A DNA stretch of 64,000 nucleotides from Lacimicrobium alkaliphilum (GCF_002591895.1 NZ_NISX01000003.1:141732-205731); one strand, 5' to 3'. Shown: positions 29,772 through 38,985, numbered from the stretch's first letter. Numbers and translations are program-made. The notes: a model not told the origin generated them from the letters alone.

Positions 29772-29877
29772 AATAACTTAGCGCCATATTTTTGTCTTCT
29801 TTTTCAGGCACATAAATTGCTACATCTGTTGCGCATAGGAGCAGGTAGTGGAATCTGTACTGGAATTTGGAGCAAAA

Positions 29878-30759
29878 ATGAAGAAGATTGCGGCAACAAT
29901 GGCTTTACTGACCCCCTTTGCCGGGTCTGTGGCGGAGGAATCTGTTCAGGAATATGCCGGTAAAGTGACCGACCTGATGATCACTAAAACCGGCAGTGTT
30001 TTGGTAGGGGTAAACCAGGATGACGACAATATATTGCTGTGTCAGGAAGGAAGCTGGCCGCTGATATTTCAGTCCGGCTCGCCGGTAGGGCAGAACTGGC
30101 TCGACTTTCTGATGCTGGCAAGAAATACAAACCAGAAAATCCGTGTCGGCTATGTACCGGATAATAGTGCCAGGTGTGAAGTAGAGTATGTGGCGGCGAC
30201 CGCCGCCGATGGCTATGGTGATGGCTCCGATCCTATTGGCGGAGAAGGTGACAAACTGATTGAAACCGGTGTGTACGGCAATATCGCCATGATTGGCAGT
30301 AATGGACTTACACAGGCCAGCTATACCGCCAGCGGTTACTACCGCGACGATGTTCCGGCTGCCGCGTTCGATGGCCATACCTGGTCTGGCAAAGTCAATG
30401 AAGATGCCGGAGAGAAGATCAACCGCGGTTTGTGGTTGCTGCCAGTGGAACAGGGTATGGACGCCTGGATCCAGGTGAACTTTGGTCAGAAAGCAAAAAT
30501 TTCCGGCATGCGTATCACACTCAACGAAAAAGCCTCTCAATTGGGCCGGGGGCCACGGGATGTGGTGGTACAGGTTTCCAATGATGGCGAGAACTTTGTC
30601 GATCACGAGTCATTCCGGCTGTCGAACATTGCCGATCAAACCGGTAATTTTAATTCCGCTGTTGAAGCAAAATATCTACGCCTGCAGATTCTCAACAATT
30701 TCGGTGATGGTAAATATATTGAGATAGACGAACTGGAGCTATACCAGAAACAGGGTTAA
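29878..30759 (+). CDS. Secreted protein with discoidin (F5/8 type C) domain
   Basis: From ATG 29878 (GGAG 5 bases upstream; an upstream ATG at 29848 would spoil the signal peptide) the product has 293 residues. The signal peptide is MKKIAATMALLTPFAGSVA. The first part (about 20-100) is unassigned, with two cysteines (LLCQEG, ARCEVE). About 130-290 matches a discoidin/galactose-binding-like domain: YTASGYYRDDVPAAAFDGHTW, WIQVNFGQKAKISGMRITLN, and the C-terminal EAKYLRLQILNNFGDGKYIEIDELELY. Such domains bind carbohydrate or surface ligands. It is probably periplasmic or secreted; the ligand is unknown. Confidence 0.8.
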   Translation: MKKIAATMALLTPFAGSVAEESVQEYAGKVTDLMITKTGSVLVGVNQDDDNILLCQEGSWPLIFQSGSPVGQNWLDFLMLARNTNQKIRVGYVPDNSARCEVEYVAATAADGYGDGSDPIGGEGDKLIETGVYGNIAMIGSNGLTQASYTASGYYRDDVPAAAFDGHTWSGKVNEDAGEKINRGLWLLPVEQGMDAWIQVNFGQKAKISGMRITLNEKASQLGRGPRDVVVQVSNDGENFVDHESFRLSNIADQTGNFNSAVEAKYLRLQILNNFGDGKYIEIDELELYQKQG

Positions 30760-30914
30760 CGCCTTCGTAAAGGTCAGGTCGGTATGCTTCACCAGTAACC
30801 GACCTGATGCACTGTTAGTGTGGTTGGTCAAAGTGCAAATATTGGTACTTTGTGTATTGTGTACATATAGTGAGTGTCTGCAATCTGTATAAGGAAACGA
30901 CCATGCAAAAAGTC

Positions 30915-30927
30915 ACCGGCATTGGCG
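30915..30927 (+). repeat. Left copy of 13-bp target-site duplication
   Basis: ACCGGCATTGGCG occurs at 30915-30927 and again at 31595-31607, directly flanking the element's inverted ends. Confidence 0.85.
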
Positions 30928-31594
30928 AAATGCCAGTCAGTTAAGCTGACTGGCATTTTTATACCTTTTCATACCTTCCAGCAAACTAGATAGTTTGGCT
31001 GTCCCTGCAGGTATGACACACCATCCCTGGTGTGCCAGTGACTTTTGCATTGGGCATCCCTGCCCAATGCCTTTCAGGCCAGCTAAAGCTGTCCAATTTG
31101 GTTCCCGACCAAATTGTCTTTGCTCGTGCAAAGAAAAGTAACCAAAAGAAAGCACGCCCCTAACGCCACACAAAGTCCTTCCATGGCGAAAGCCGGTCGC
31201 GGAGATTCACGTCCGAAGTTCAGTCTCCGCTTAATTTTCATCCTGTGAAAATTATCCGCCTTTTACACGTCGCCCTGTCCGGACGTGGCGTTTTTAGGGG
31301 GTATATACCGCGAATACAGCTTCCCGTTGCAGAAGCAGGCTTACCGCACTGACGAACAGGGACGTTCGCCAGAGGCCGCCACCCTTACATGGATGTTACC
31401 TAAGGCCGGTGCGACCAGTAAGCCTGTTTCGGAAACGGAATCAGAAGCTGTCCTGAGCGAGGGACTTTTCGGTTACCTTTGTGTCCTTACAAAGGTAACT
31501 GGCTCGAAGGGACGAGAGACATGAAAGACAGGGAGGTCAATGTCTCTTAAAACCTCAATCTATGCCGTTGAATATCCTTAACTGACTGACATTA
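30928..31594. mobile_element. Non-autonomous (MITE-like) element with terminal inverted repeats
   Basis: The 667-bp segment starts AAATGCCAGTCAGTTAAG and ends CTTAACTGACTGACATTA, an 18-bp terminal inverted repeat with two mismatches. It is flanked by 13-bp direct repeats that abut the ends exactly. The left end also folds as a perfect 13-bp hairpin (30928-30958) that could stop transcription. The inside has no transposase. It holds pieces such as AAAGAAAAGTAACCAAAAGA and a second block ending in TTACAAAGGTAACTGGC; open frames there are chance. Its family is not recognised. Confidence 0.8.
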
Positions 31595-31607
31595 ACCGGC
31601 ATTGGCG
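31595..31607 (+). repeat. Right copy of 13-bp target-site duplication
   Basis: This is identical to 30915-30927. It follows the right inverted repeat directly and rejoins the VOC reading frame. Confidence 0.85.
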
Positions 31608-31704
31608 GGCTCTTTTTCCGTGCCAAAGATCCCAAAGCCATGGCAGCCTGGTATGAGCGCAACCTGGGTAACAGCCATATCGTCATATGAGACAGCTTGC
31701 GTAT

Positions 31705-32403
31705 TCAGTCCGCCTCAATCACAAATGGACCCGCCACGGGCTGATGGGAAGCGGGCTTATCAATTGGGGTAGCGATGAGATTTGCCGGAATTTTCGGAGC
31801 GAGCAAGTCATTAAAAATCTCAGTGTTGGTAATACTTTCATCCAGCCAAAGTGACAGCGTGTCGTCCTGCTGCGGCAGAATCAGTGGCATCGATTTACCA
31901 TGAATATTCACCAGTTTTGGATGTGACGTTAGCGTAATGACGGAACAGGAAAGCATATGTTGGCCGGTTGAGTGATGATGCCATTCACGGCATAGCCCAC
32001 CCAGGGCAAGCGCCTGGCCCGCCTCGGCTTCAAGATCATGGTAGTGAACAGGCTTGCCGTTCTGGTATTCGGTTTCACCAAAGCCTTTTACCGGAATGAT
32101 ACAGCGGCTGTGGCGGTATGCGTGAAATCCGGCGCTACGGGGAACATCCAGTTTATCGTAACGGGTATTAAAGCTGGCAAAGCGGGAAGGCTTAAACCCC
32201 TCGATGGTCGGCTCCAGTAACAACCACCAGATGGCATTTTGCATGCAGCGTTTACCCTGAAGCTGTCGTATCAGAGAAACGGGCTGAGCAGCCCGAATAA
32301 AACGACTGAAGATTTGCCCCTGTTCAGGCCACAGGGAAATGCCGAGCTGATCACAGAGATCTCTTACACCCGGGTCGTCGATTACATTGAGTCTGCCGCA
32401 CAT
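31705..32403 (-). CDS. SRAP domain protein (YedK/HMCES family)
   Basis: SRAP proteins form a protective crosslink with abasic sites in single-stranded DNA through the N-terminal Cys2, exposed after Met removal. ATG 32403 gives MCGRLNVIDDPG with that Cys; the longer frame from 32421 is therefore rejected. Length is 232 residues. The middle has SRCIIPVKGFGETEY (family CxIPxxGFxEW-like segment with the catalytic Glu). The later NIHGKSMPLIL holds the conserved active-site His before MP. It lies beside the broken VOC gene, and no operon partner is evident. Confidence 0.92.
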   Translation of the reverse strand: MCGRLNVIDDPGVRDLCDQLGISLWPEQGQIFSRFIRAAQPVSLIRQLQGKRCMQNAIWWLLLEPTIEGFKPSRFASFNTRYDKLDVPRSAGFHAYRHSRCIIPVKGFGETEYQNGKPVHYHDLEAEAGQALALGGLCREWHHHSTGQHMLSCSVITLTSHPKLVNIHGKSMPLILPQQDDTLSLWLDESITNTEIFNDLLAPKIPANLIATPIDKPASHQPVAGPFVIEAD

Positions 32404-32480
32404 TTTTACACTGCCAAACAATCCAAGCCTCAGCTAACAGGCTATCACTGGTGATTCAGCAATTCATCTCTGATTCAGGT

Positions 32481-32954
32481 TCAGCGTTTACTAACCAACA
32501 CGTGCGGCATTGGCCAGCTGACGACATGTTCCTCTCCCTGCCAGTCCTGTATTCTCAGCCACAGTCTGTCACCCCGGGCGATATGCTCAGGCGCGATGGC
32601 ATGCACATGCTGAGAATGACGATTGCCGTGCAGTATTCCGGTTTCGCCCTGTTGCAGCTTAACCAGCGGCATTGGTTGCGGGCCGATGCTGACATACCCC
32701 TGGCGAATACTGCTGATTTTTCCGGCGGCAAAAGTTAAGGTGAAATCTTTCACGTAGTCGCCATGATGAGCATAGGGTGGCTCCATATCAGAAGGCACTA
32801 CCGTTATCTCGTAGGGGCCGGCTTTCTGACTGCCCCAGACAGCAGGGAAAGTGGGCGTGAGTTGCTGATACAAAAACCAGAAAGGCAGGATCAGCACCAA
32901 TCCATTAAGTTTATATTTGTATCTGTGCCAGAAAGTATCCTTTCGTCTTGCCAT
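32481..32954 (-). CDS. Single-pass membrane protein accompanying the PepSY protein, hypothetical
   Basis: A 157-residue protein with one N-terminal hydrophobic helix (about 14-31, LNGLVLILPFWFLYQQL) and a periplasmic part containing two His-rich stretches (AHHGDYV and HGNRHSQHVHAIAPEH). The histidines could bind metal, but this is inference. It starts one base from the PepSY gene stop (TGATG), so the pair is translationally coupled in the iron-uptake cluster. Family not recognised with certainty. Confidence 0.75.
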   Translation of the reverse strand: MARRKDTFWHRYKYKLNGLVLILPFWFLYQQLTPTFPAVWGSQKAGPYEITVVPSDMEPPYAHHGDYVKDFTLTFAAGKISSIRQGYVSIGPQPMPLVKLQQGETGILHGNRHSQHVHAIAPEHIARGDRLWLRIQDWQGEEHVVSWPMPHVLVSKR

Positions 32955-34105
32955 CAGTGAGCTCCCTCAGCAAGCGTACCTTGTTGCTCTGCCGGACTGC
33001 GCCGTTGTCGGGCGGCGCGTACGGTGCGACTTCCCCAAATCATAAAGCCGGTAATCGACATGCCAGAGAGGATCAATCCAAATATAAACCAGATCACTTT
33101 CGTCCAGATGCCACCTATGGTGCCGTAATGCAAGGGATCGGCAATATGCTGAATAGTTTGCAGCGCCGTCATATTAGCCGGTTCAATGGCCTCTTCAAGT
33201 TCACCTGTCCAGGGATTAATCGCCAGACGATAAGAATACTGATCATAAAAAATGTGGTCACCACCGCCCATCAGTTTATACATGTCACGGTTATGCTCCG
33301 GCATCATCAGGTAGGCACCGTTAAAATCAGGATAGTGTTTATGGGCAATATCCATGGCTTCGGAAAAACTAATCATAGCCGGGGCCTGCTGACCCGCTTG
33401 CGGCAATTGTCTTGCTTCCACCAGGGGAGTATGGGGTTCAATATCAATATCTGCATGCCAGAAAATCTGCTGAACCAGATACCATAAACCGGTGAGGCTC
33501 ATCAGCATCAGAAACCAGATAGACCAGACACCTGCCAGCCGGTGTAAGTCGGTAAGCAGGGTTTTGCGCCCCTGATTAACCCGCACTTTGGGCCGGGTAA
33601 AAGAGCGCCAGAACCGTTTGTAAATAATCAGGCCGGTTACCAGTGCTCCGAGCATCACAATGCTCATTGCCGATACCAGGTAATAGCCCACACTGTAGCC
33701 ACTTTGCCAGGGGAACAGTAACCAACCGTGTAGCGAGCGCATAAAGTTGATAAAGGTGATGCCCTGATTGATTTGCTGAATTTCACCGGAGTACTGGTTC
33801 ACATAGGCGATGGCAAAGGGTTTATCGGCGTCGGTAAATACTATGGCATTGACCAGATAAGGCTCAAAGGTGATCACCGTTCCCACATCCGCGCTGGGGT
33901 AAGCTTGCTCGACTCGCTCAACAAGCTCTGCAACCGGTTTGGCCGGCAGATTATCCGGATTGTTGGCACGGGCATCAGGGTTGGTCAGCCAGGTCAGCTC
34001 ATGGCTGAACACGGCAATAGTGCCGGTGATACAGACAAAACAAAATATCAGCCAGATGGGCAGGGAAAACCAACCATGTAGCCTGAACCAGAATCGTTGC
34101 CGCAT
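32954..34105 (-). CDS. PepSY-associated transmembrane helix protein (siderophore uptake accessory)
   Basis: The 383-residue inner-membrane protein has about four transmembrane helices: 13-36 (WLIFCFVCITGTIAVF), about 145-165, about 195-215 and about 335-358. Periplasmic PepSY-like segments lie between them (LPQAGQQAPAMISFSEAMDIAHKHYPDF; YQYSYRLAINPWTGELEEAI). Such proteins accompany TonB siderophore receptors and may reduce or release ferric iron in the periplasm. It is divergent from the receptor gene, with Fur-like sites between, so iron control is likely. Confidence 0.88.
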   Translation of the reverse strand: MRQRFWFRLHGWFSLPIWLIFCFVCITGTIAVFSHELTWLTNPDARANNPDNLPAKPVAELVERVEQAYPSADVGTVITFEPYLVNAIVFTDADKPFAIAYVNQYSGEIQQINQGITFINFMRSLHGWLLFPWQSGYSVGYYLVSAMSIVMLGALVTGLIIYKRFWRSFTRPKVRVNQGRKTLLTDLHRLAGVWSIWFLMLMSLTGLWYLVQQIFWHADIDIEPHTPLVEARQLPQAGQQAPAMISFSEAMDIAHKHYPDFNGAYLMMPEHNRDMYKLMGGGDHIFYDQYSYRLAINPWTGELEEAIEPANMTALQTIQHIADPLHYGTIGGIWTKVIWFIFGLILSGMSITGFMIWGSRTVRAARQRRSPAEQQGTLAEGAH

Positions 34106-34148
34106 TAAACAGAGCCCTGATAGAGAAGACCAATCAATGGATGATAAA

Positions 34149-34199
34149 AGGAATAAGAACCATTATCAATAACTGTTAACGAGAATAGTTTTCATTTAT
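34149..34199. promoter_or_regulatory. Putative Fur boxes between PepSY gene and TonB receptor
   Basis: The window 34149-34167 (ending ACCATTATC) matches 12 of 19 positions of the classical Fur consensus (GATAATGAT-A-ATCATTATC). The window 34181-34199 (GAGAATAGTTTTCATT...) matches 11 of 19. They lie 36-86 bases before the receptor start in the intergenic region, as expected for a shared iron-repressed control region. Confidence 0.6.
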
Positions 34200-34234
34200 A
34201 CTCCGGCTCCTTAATTCGATTAGCAGGAGTCATC

Positions 34235-36346
34235 ATGGTCTTAAGCACAAAGCCCCCTTTCATTCGTTCACGCCTTAGCACGGTCTTGTCGTTGACAATA
34301 GTTTGGTCCAGTTGTTTTTTACCGGCAGTTGCTCAGGAGCAGCAGCAAATCGAACGCCTTGAAGTGCAGGGCAGCCGTCTGGATAAAGCCAGTACCGCCA
34401 CCGGCTTGCCTCTGACCCTGCGCAAGACTCCTCAGTCCGTGTCCATCATCGGCAGTGAGTTTATCGACAGTTTCGCGCTAGAGAGTATTGCCGACATTAT
34501 GACTTTTGCACCGGGGCTGCAGGCGCAGCGGGCAGAAACCGACCGCTATTTTTTCCGCGCCCGGGGTAATGACATCACCAATTTCCAGTTCGATGGCGTA
34601 CCGGTTAACTACAACAGCTTCTTCAATGATGCCGTCACCGACACCATCATTTTCGAGCGTGTTGAAGTGGTGCGAGGAGCAACCGGCTTACTCACCGGAG
34701 CAGGCGAACCCTCTGCTGCGATCAACCTGATCCGCAAACGCCCAAAAGCCGAAGGTGGCGGATACATCAATGCCCGTGTCGGATCATGGAACCAGCGCCG
34801 TCTGGAACTGGATCACTCTCTGGCACTGTCTGAAGACGGAGCGGTGAATGCCCGTGTTGCCGGCGCCTATGAACAGGGTGACAGTTACGTGGATCTGGCG
34901 GAAAAAGACGATCTCCAGCTTTACGGTGTGATCACCGCAGATCTAAGTGCCCAGACCCGTCTGACCGTGGGGCTGGATCACAGCCGTCGTAATCCCAAAG
35001 GTTCGACCTGGGGTGCCCTGCCGTTGTTTTATGCCGACGGCAGCCCGGCTGACGATTTGCCGGTTTCCACTACCACCGCAGCCCAGTGGACAAAGTGGGA
35101 GCGCGATGGCACTAACGCCTTTGCGTCCATCGAACATGCTTTTGACAATGGCTGGGATATTCATGCAGAACTGGAACGCCGCGAGGGTGAAATGGATGGC
35201 CATCTATTGTATCTGTATGGCTTACCGGACAAAGAAACCGGCCTCGGAATGGGCACCAGCCCGCTGATCTATCAGTCTAAGCGCGAACAGGATGCACTGC
35301 GCCTTATGGCATCGGGTCCTTTTTCCCTGCTGGGCCGTGAACATAACCTGACCGCCGGCTTGCTTTATTCACAGCAGGATATTACTTCTGATTCATTTCG
35401 CCCTCTGGAAGCCGTACCTGTGGGCAATTTCCTGGAGTGGGACGGCAGCGTATCCAAACCGCCTTTTGGTCAGGAACCTGCGAGTTCCGGTTCAGAGACC
35501 ATCACTCAGCAAGGCGCCTATCTCGCCGCACAGTTTAATCTGCATGATCAGGTTAACCTGATCCTCGGAAGCCGCCTTAGCGACTATAAAGTAGAGGGCG
35601 ATACCGGTGACTACAAGCATGACAGCGTCACCACTCCCTACGCTGGCCTGGTATTTGATTTTTCTGAGGTAATATCTGCTTACATCAGTTATACGGAAAT
35701 TTTTCAGCCCCAGGATGCCAAAGACGCTGATAACCGGCGACTGGACCCCGTTGAGGGCAGCAATGCTGAAATCGGCGTCAAAGGGGATTTCTTCGATCAG
35801 GCGCTGACCGCCAGCTTTTCCTTGTTTAAGGTGGAGAAAGACAATGTGGCCGTACTCGATCCAAACTTCACTGAGCCTCTGCCCGATGGCAGCTTCCCGT
35901 CTGTTGCCGTCAAAGGTGCTCAGAATCAGGGCTATGAGCTGGAAGTGAACGGTAATCCCAGTGACCAGTTAGATTTATACTTCAGCTTTACCCACAGCGA
36001 ATCTGAGCAGGCCGATGGCAGCCCCTTCAAGACCTACCTTCCTGAAGACATGGTCAGGCTAAGCGGTCTGTACCGGATTAGTGACCAGGTTAAAATGGGT
36101 GCCAATATTAACTGGCAGAGTGAAATGGTCAATCCGGGTGTGGGTCCCAACGGCGAAAGCGCCCGCCAGGATGCCTACACTCTGGTAAACCTGATGGCCA
36201 GCTATGACATCAACGACCAGTTGCAGGCACAGATCAACCTCAACAATGCGCTGGATAAAAAGTACTACTCCAGCATCGACTTCTACAATCAGGGCTTCTG
36301 GGGCCCGGAGCGTAACCTGCAAGTCAGCCTGCGTTATAGCTGGTAA
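34235..36346 (+). CDS. TonB-dependent siderophore receptor
   Basis: The 703-residue outer-membrane receptor has a signal peptide about 1-33 (cleavage after FLPAVAQ). The TonB-box-like stretch is IERLEVQGSRLDK. The plug domain (about 55-165) has LRKTPQSVSIIGSEFIDS and ERVEVVRGATGLLTGAGEPSAAINLIRKRP. A 22-stranded barrel ends in LQVSLRYSW with the C-terminal aromatic. The plug motif RGATGLLTGAGEPSA fits ferric-hydroxamate or catecholate siderophore receptors (FhuE/FpvA/FoxA type). The exact siderophore is not deduced. AGGAG precedes ATG. Confidence 0.93.
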   Translation: MVLSTKPPFIRSRLSTVLSLTIVWSSCFLPAVAQEQQQIERLEVQGSRLDKASTATGLPLTLRKTPQSVSIIGSEFIDSFALESIADIMTFAPGLQAQRAETDRYFFRARGNDITNFQFDGVPVNYNSFFNDAVTDTIIFERVEVVRGATGLLTGAGEPSAAINLIRKRPKAEGGGYINARVGSWNQRRLELDHSLALSEDGAVNARVAGAYEQGDSYVDLAEKDDLQLYGVITADLSAQTRLTVGLDHSRRNPKGSTWGALPLFYADGSPADDLPVSTTTAAQWTKWERDGTNAFASIEHAFDNGWDIHAELERREGEMDGHLLYLYGLPDKETGLGMGTSPLIYQSKREQDALRLMASGPFSLLGREHNLTAGLLYSQQDITSDSFRPLEAVPVGNFLEWDGSVSKPPFGQEPASSGSETITQQGAYLAAQFNLHDQVNLILGSRLSDYKVEGDTGDYKHDSVTTPYAGLVFDFSEVISAYISYTEIFQPQDAKDADNRRLDPVEGSNAEIGVKGDFFDQALTASFSLFKVEKDNVAVLDPNFTEPLPDGSFPSVAVKGAQNQGYELEVNGNPSDQLDLYFSFTHSESEQADGSPFKTYLPEDMVRLSGLYRISDQVKMGANINWQSEMVNPGVGPNGESARQDAYTLVNLMASYDINDQLQAQINLNNALDKKYYSSIDFYNQGFWGPERNLQVSLRYSW

Positions 36347-36479
36347 GCAACAGTCACTGCCCGGAAACCTTCTTGCCGGGCAGTATTTCCCTGCCTCGAT
36401 CATCAACCCGGATTAAATCCTACCCCGCAGTATAAAAAGCCATCACCTCAAGCCGATAGTCAATAGAGGAGTGAGGATT

Positions 36480-37439
36480 ATGCAGATTGAATCATATCAG
36501 GCCAGCTTCGGGCTGACTCAACAACGAATGTTTCACCGCGAGCGCGAGGTCATAGGCAGACAGGGGGCCGTTCCTGAATCTGAGATGCAACCGCAACGTA
36601 GCATTCAGATAAGCAAAGCTGAAAAGCTCAACAGCGATGAAGAGCCCGAGAGTGATCAGGATTACCGCCAGACTCTCAAGAAGCGCCTGATTGAACTGAT
36701 GTCAGGCCGTGAACTGGAATGGTACGACCCCAGCCAGTTAAGAAATAAGAATAACCAGTCTGAATCAGCACAACAGACCGCGCAGGTTGAAGCTGAAACC
36801 AGATTGTTAGTCCGCGAGCAGACGCTGGATTATCAGGCCTATCAGTTGCAGTTTGATCTGCAGGTTCAGGGTGTAGATGGCCAGAACAGCGCTTTTTCTG
36901 CCTCACTGGACTGGGAGCAACTGAATATAACCGACAGCCTCAGCGTGATGACAGCACAGCAGTTGAAAGATCCACTGGTACTGAATTTCGACTGGCAGGC
37001 GGTAAGCTTTAACGGCGATACCCCCTTCGATCTCGACAGTGATGGCAATACAGACCGCCTGCCCACACCCGAAGGTGACGCCGGTTATCTGGTCAGGGAT
37101 GTGAATAGAAACGGAGAAATGGACAGTTCGAAAGAACTTATCGGTGCCCACAGCGGTGATGCCTGGGCTGATATCAGCGCAATGGACAGCAATAGCGACG
37201 GCTGGCTAAACAGTAATGATAAAGCCTTTGACCAGCTATACTGGTGGCAGCCAGGCGCGGGTAAACAGCTTTTTTCCCTTACAGATCTCAAGGTTGATGG
37301 CTTGTTGCTACAGGGTGCCGACACCCGGGCCGATATTGCTCCGGAAGGAGAAAACCAGGCCCGACTGCGCCGCAGCGGCGCCTTTATCTACCAGGGCAAC
37401 CAGTTAGGCCTGATGCAACAATTTGATTTCTATATCTGA
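36480..37439 (+). CDS. Protein with DxD-type calcium-binding-like repeats, hypothetical
   Basis: From ATG 36480 (GAGG upstream; the GTG at 36471 is less likely) the product has 319 residues. There is no signal peptide or membrane helix. The first half is polar and charged. From about residue 178 it shows FDLDSDGNTDRLPTPEGDAG, LVRDVNRNGEMDSSKELIG and MDSNSDGWLNSNDKAFDQLYWW. These DxDxDG-like loops resemble calcium-binding dockerin/EF-hand-type motifs, as in the C-terminal domain of large RTX adhesins. Function unknown. It is convergent with glpK. Confidence 0.72.
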   Translation: MQIESYQASFGLTQQRMFHREREVIGRQGAVPESEMQPQRSIQISKAEKLNSDEEPESDQDYRQTLKKRLIELMSGRELEWYDPSQLRNKNNQSESAQQTAQVEAETRLLVREQTLDYQAYQLQFDLQVQGVDGQNSAFSASLDWEQLNITDSLSVMTAQQLKDPLVLNFDWQAVSFNGDTPFDLDSDGNTDRLPTPEGDAGYLVRDVNRNGEMDSSKELIGAHSGDAWADISAMDSNSDGWLNSNDKAFDQLYWWQPGAGKQLFSLTDLKVDGLLLQGADTRADIAPEGENQARLRRSGAFIYQGNQLGLMQQFDFYI

Positions 37440-37482
37440 ACTCGGTGCGGGCTGTGTTTATGCCCGGGTCTGATTCAGTTTG

Positions 37483-38985
37483 TCAGAGGGCGTCCGGATT
37501 TCGGGTCTGAATACGTTTAACCCCTTGCTGCCAGTTGGCGTAAAGCCTGTCACGCTGGGCTTTGGCCATTTTCGGAGTAAACAGCTTGTCCTGCTGCCAG
37601 AGTGCTGCAATATGTTCGAGTGACTGAAACACTCCTGCCTGCAAACCTGCCAGATACGCCACACCAAGGGCAGTGGTTTCGGCGATGCTGCTGCGCCTGA
37701 CATTGGCACCGAGCATATCGGCGAGAAACTGCATCAGCCAGTCATTGGCCACCATGCCGCCATCCACCCGCCAGTCAGTTGGCCGCACCCCATCTGCCTG
37801 CATCGATTTCTGTAAATCCTTACTCTGGTAACACACGGCCTGCAAACCGGCGCTGACAATTTCCCTGATCCCGGTATCTCTGGTCAGCCCGAGAATGGCA
37901 CCTCTGGCATCGGGATCCCAATAAGGGGCGCCAAGACCCGTAAACGCCGGCACCAGGAGTACGCCGTGATCGATCCCCACCTCTTTAGCCAGGGCTTCCG
38001 ATTCGCCGGCCTGCTGGATCAGATTCAGACCGTCACGCAACCATTGAATCGTGGCCCCGGCCATAAAAATACTACCCTCAAGGGCATAGGTGACCTCACC
38101 TTGTAAACGATAGCCAACGGTTGTCAGCAGACGATGCTGAGATAGCAGTGCCTGCTTACCCGTATTCAGCATAAGAAAACACCCGGTGCCATAGGTACTT
38201 TTAGCCATGCCAGGCTCAAAACAGCACTGGCCAATCAGCCCAGCCTGCTGGTCGCCTGCCATAGCCAGAATCGGTACTGGCCCGCCCAGTAATTCGTGCT
38301 GCGTATGACCGAATTCGGCCGCATTGTCGCAAACACCGGGTAGCATAGCGGGCGGAATATCAAACAAGACTAATAATTCTTCATCCCATTGCTGGGTGTG
38401 AATATTAAATAAAAGCGTGCGCGAAGCGTTGGTGGCATCGGTGCAGTGGTATTTGCCACCGGTCAGCTTCCACAAGAGATAGGTTTCCACGGTGCCAAAC
38501 AACAGCTTGCCCTGCATGGCCTGCACTTTTGCGCCTTGCACATTATTGAGGATCCAGTAGATCTTGCTGGCGCAGAAATAGGGATCCAGCAATAATCCTG
38601 TTTTGCTCTGAAGCCGGGCTGCGAGTTGCGGATCTTCCGCTGCCAGTTTCTGGCAATAGGCGGCTGTGCGTCTGTCCTGCCAGACAATGGCATTGTATAT
38701 CGGCTCCCCGGTATCCTTGTCCCAGATAAGCGTAGTCTCACGCTGATTACCTATGCCCAGGGCAATAATATCTTCACCGCTGAGTTGATTACGGGATAAC
38801 AGGGTGGTGCAGCAATACCGAACACTTTGCCAGAGATCATCAGGTTGGTGCTCGACCCAACCAGCGTGGGGATAGTGCTGAGGGAATTCCTGCTGCACCA
38901 TATCCACTATCTCTCCCTGCGGGCTTAGCAATATGGCTCTCGAACTGGTTGTGCCATGATCAATACCTAACAGATAACGGCTCAT
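37483..38985 (-). CDS. glpK: Glycerol kinase GlpK
   Basis: This FGGY-family kinase phosphorylates glycerol to glycerol-3-phosphate. Its 500 residues begin [20 protein letters not shown] with the ATP-binding loop. It also has [21 protein letters not shown] (substrate region), [35 protein letters not shown] and [21 protein letters not shown]. All are strong GlpK features. There is no glpF or glpD beside it, so it is a stand-alone gene here. A short gap separates it from ntrC. Confidence 0.95.
   Translation of the reverse strand: MSRYLLGIDHGTTSSRAILLSPQGEIVDMVQQEFPQHYPHAGWVEHQPDDLWQSVRYCCTTLLSRNQLSGEDIIALGIGNQRETTLIWDKDTGEPIYNAIVWQDRRTAAYCQKLAAEDPQLAARLQSKTGLLLDPYFCASKIYWILNNVQGAKVQAMQGKLLFGTVETYLLWKLTGGKYHCTDATNASRTLLFNIHTQQWDEELLVLFDIPPAMLPGVCDNAAEFGHTQHELLGGPVPILAMAGDQQAGLIGQCCFEPGMAKSTYGTGCFLMLNTGKQALLSQHRLLTTVGYRLQGEVTYALEGSIFMAGATIQWLRDGLNLIQQAGESEALAKEVGIDHGVLLVPAFTGLGAPYWDPDARGAILGLTRDTGIREIVSAGLQAVCYQSKDLQKSMQADGVRPTDWRVDGGMVANDWLMQFLADMLGANVRRSSIAETTALGVAYLAGLQAGVFQSLEHIAALWQQDKLFTPKMAKAQRDRLYANWQQGVKRIQTRNPDAL

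Larger units (their letters stand above)
30903..31690 (+). pseudogene. VOC (glyoxalase-like) gene split by a mobile element and truncated
   Basis: ATG 30903, preceded by AAGGA, starts MQKVTGIG. Removing 30928-31607 restores the frame to MQKVTGIGGLFFRAKDPKAM then AAWYERNLG, the standard N-terminus of a VOC family protein (glyoxalase/bleomycin resistance fold). The restored frame continues with NSHIVI and stops at 31688-31690, so the remaining ~90 residues of the domain are missing. The gene is therefore interrupted by an insertion and also lost its 3' part. Confidence 0.8.

Noticed and set aside
31285-31524. 79-codon open frame inside the 667-bp element
   Set aside because: It has no recognisable domain, its sequence has the look of a translated non-coding repeat, and the element's structure explains the region better.
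30928-31594. Integron cassette or CRISPR-type repeat
   Set aside because: There is one element with inverted ends and a target duplication, with no repeated spacers and no attC-like R'/R'' boxes.
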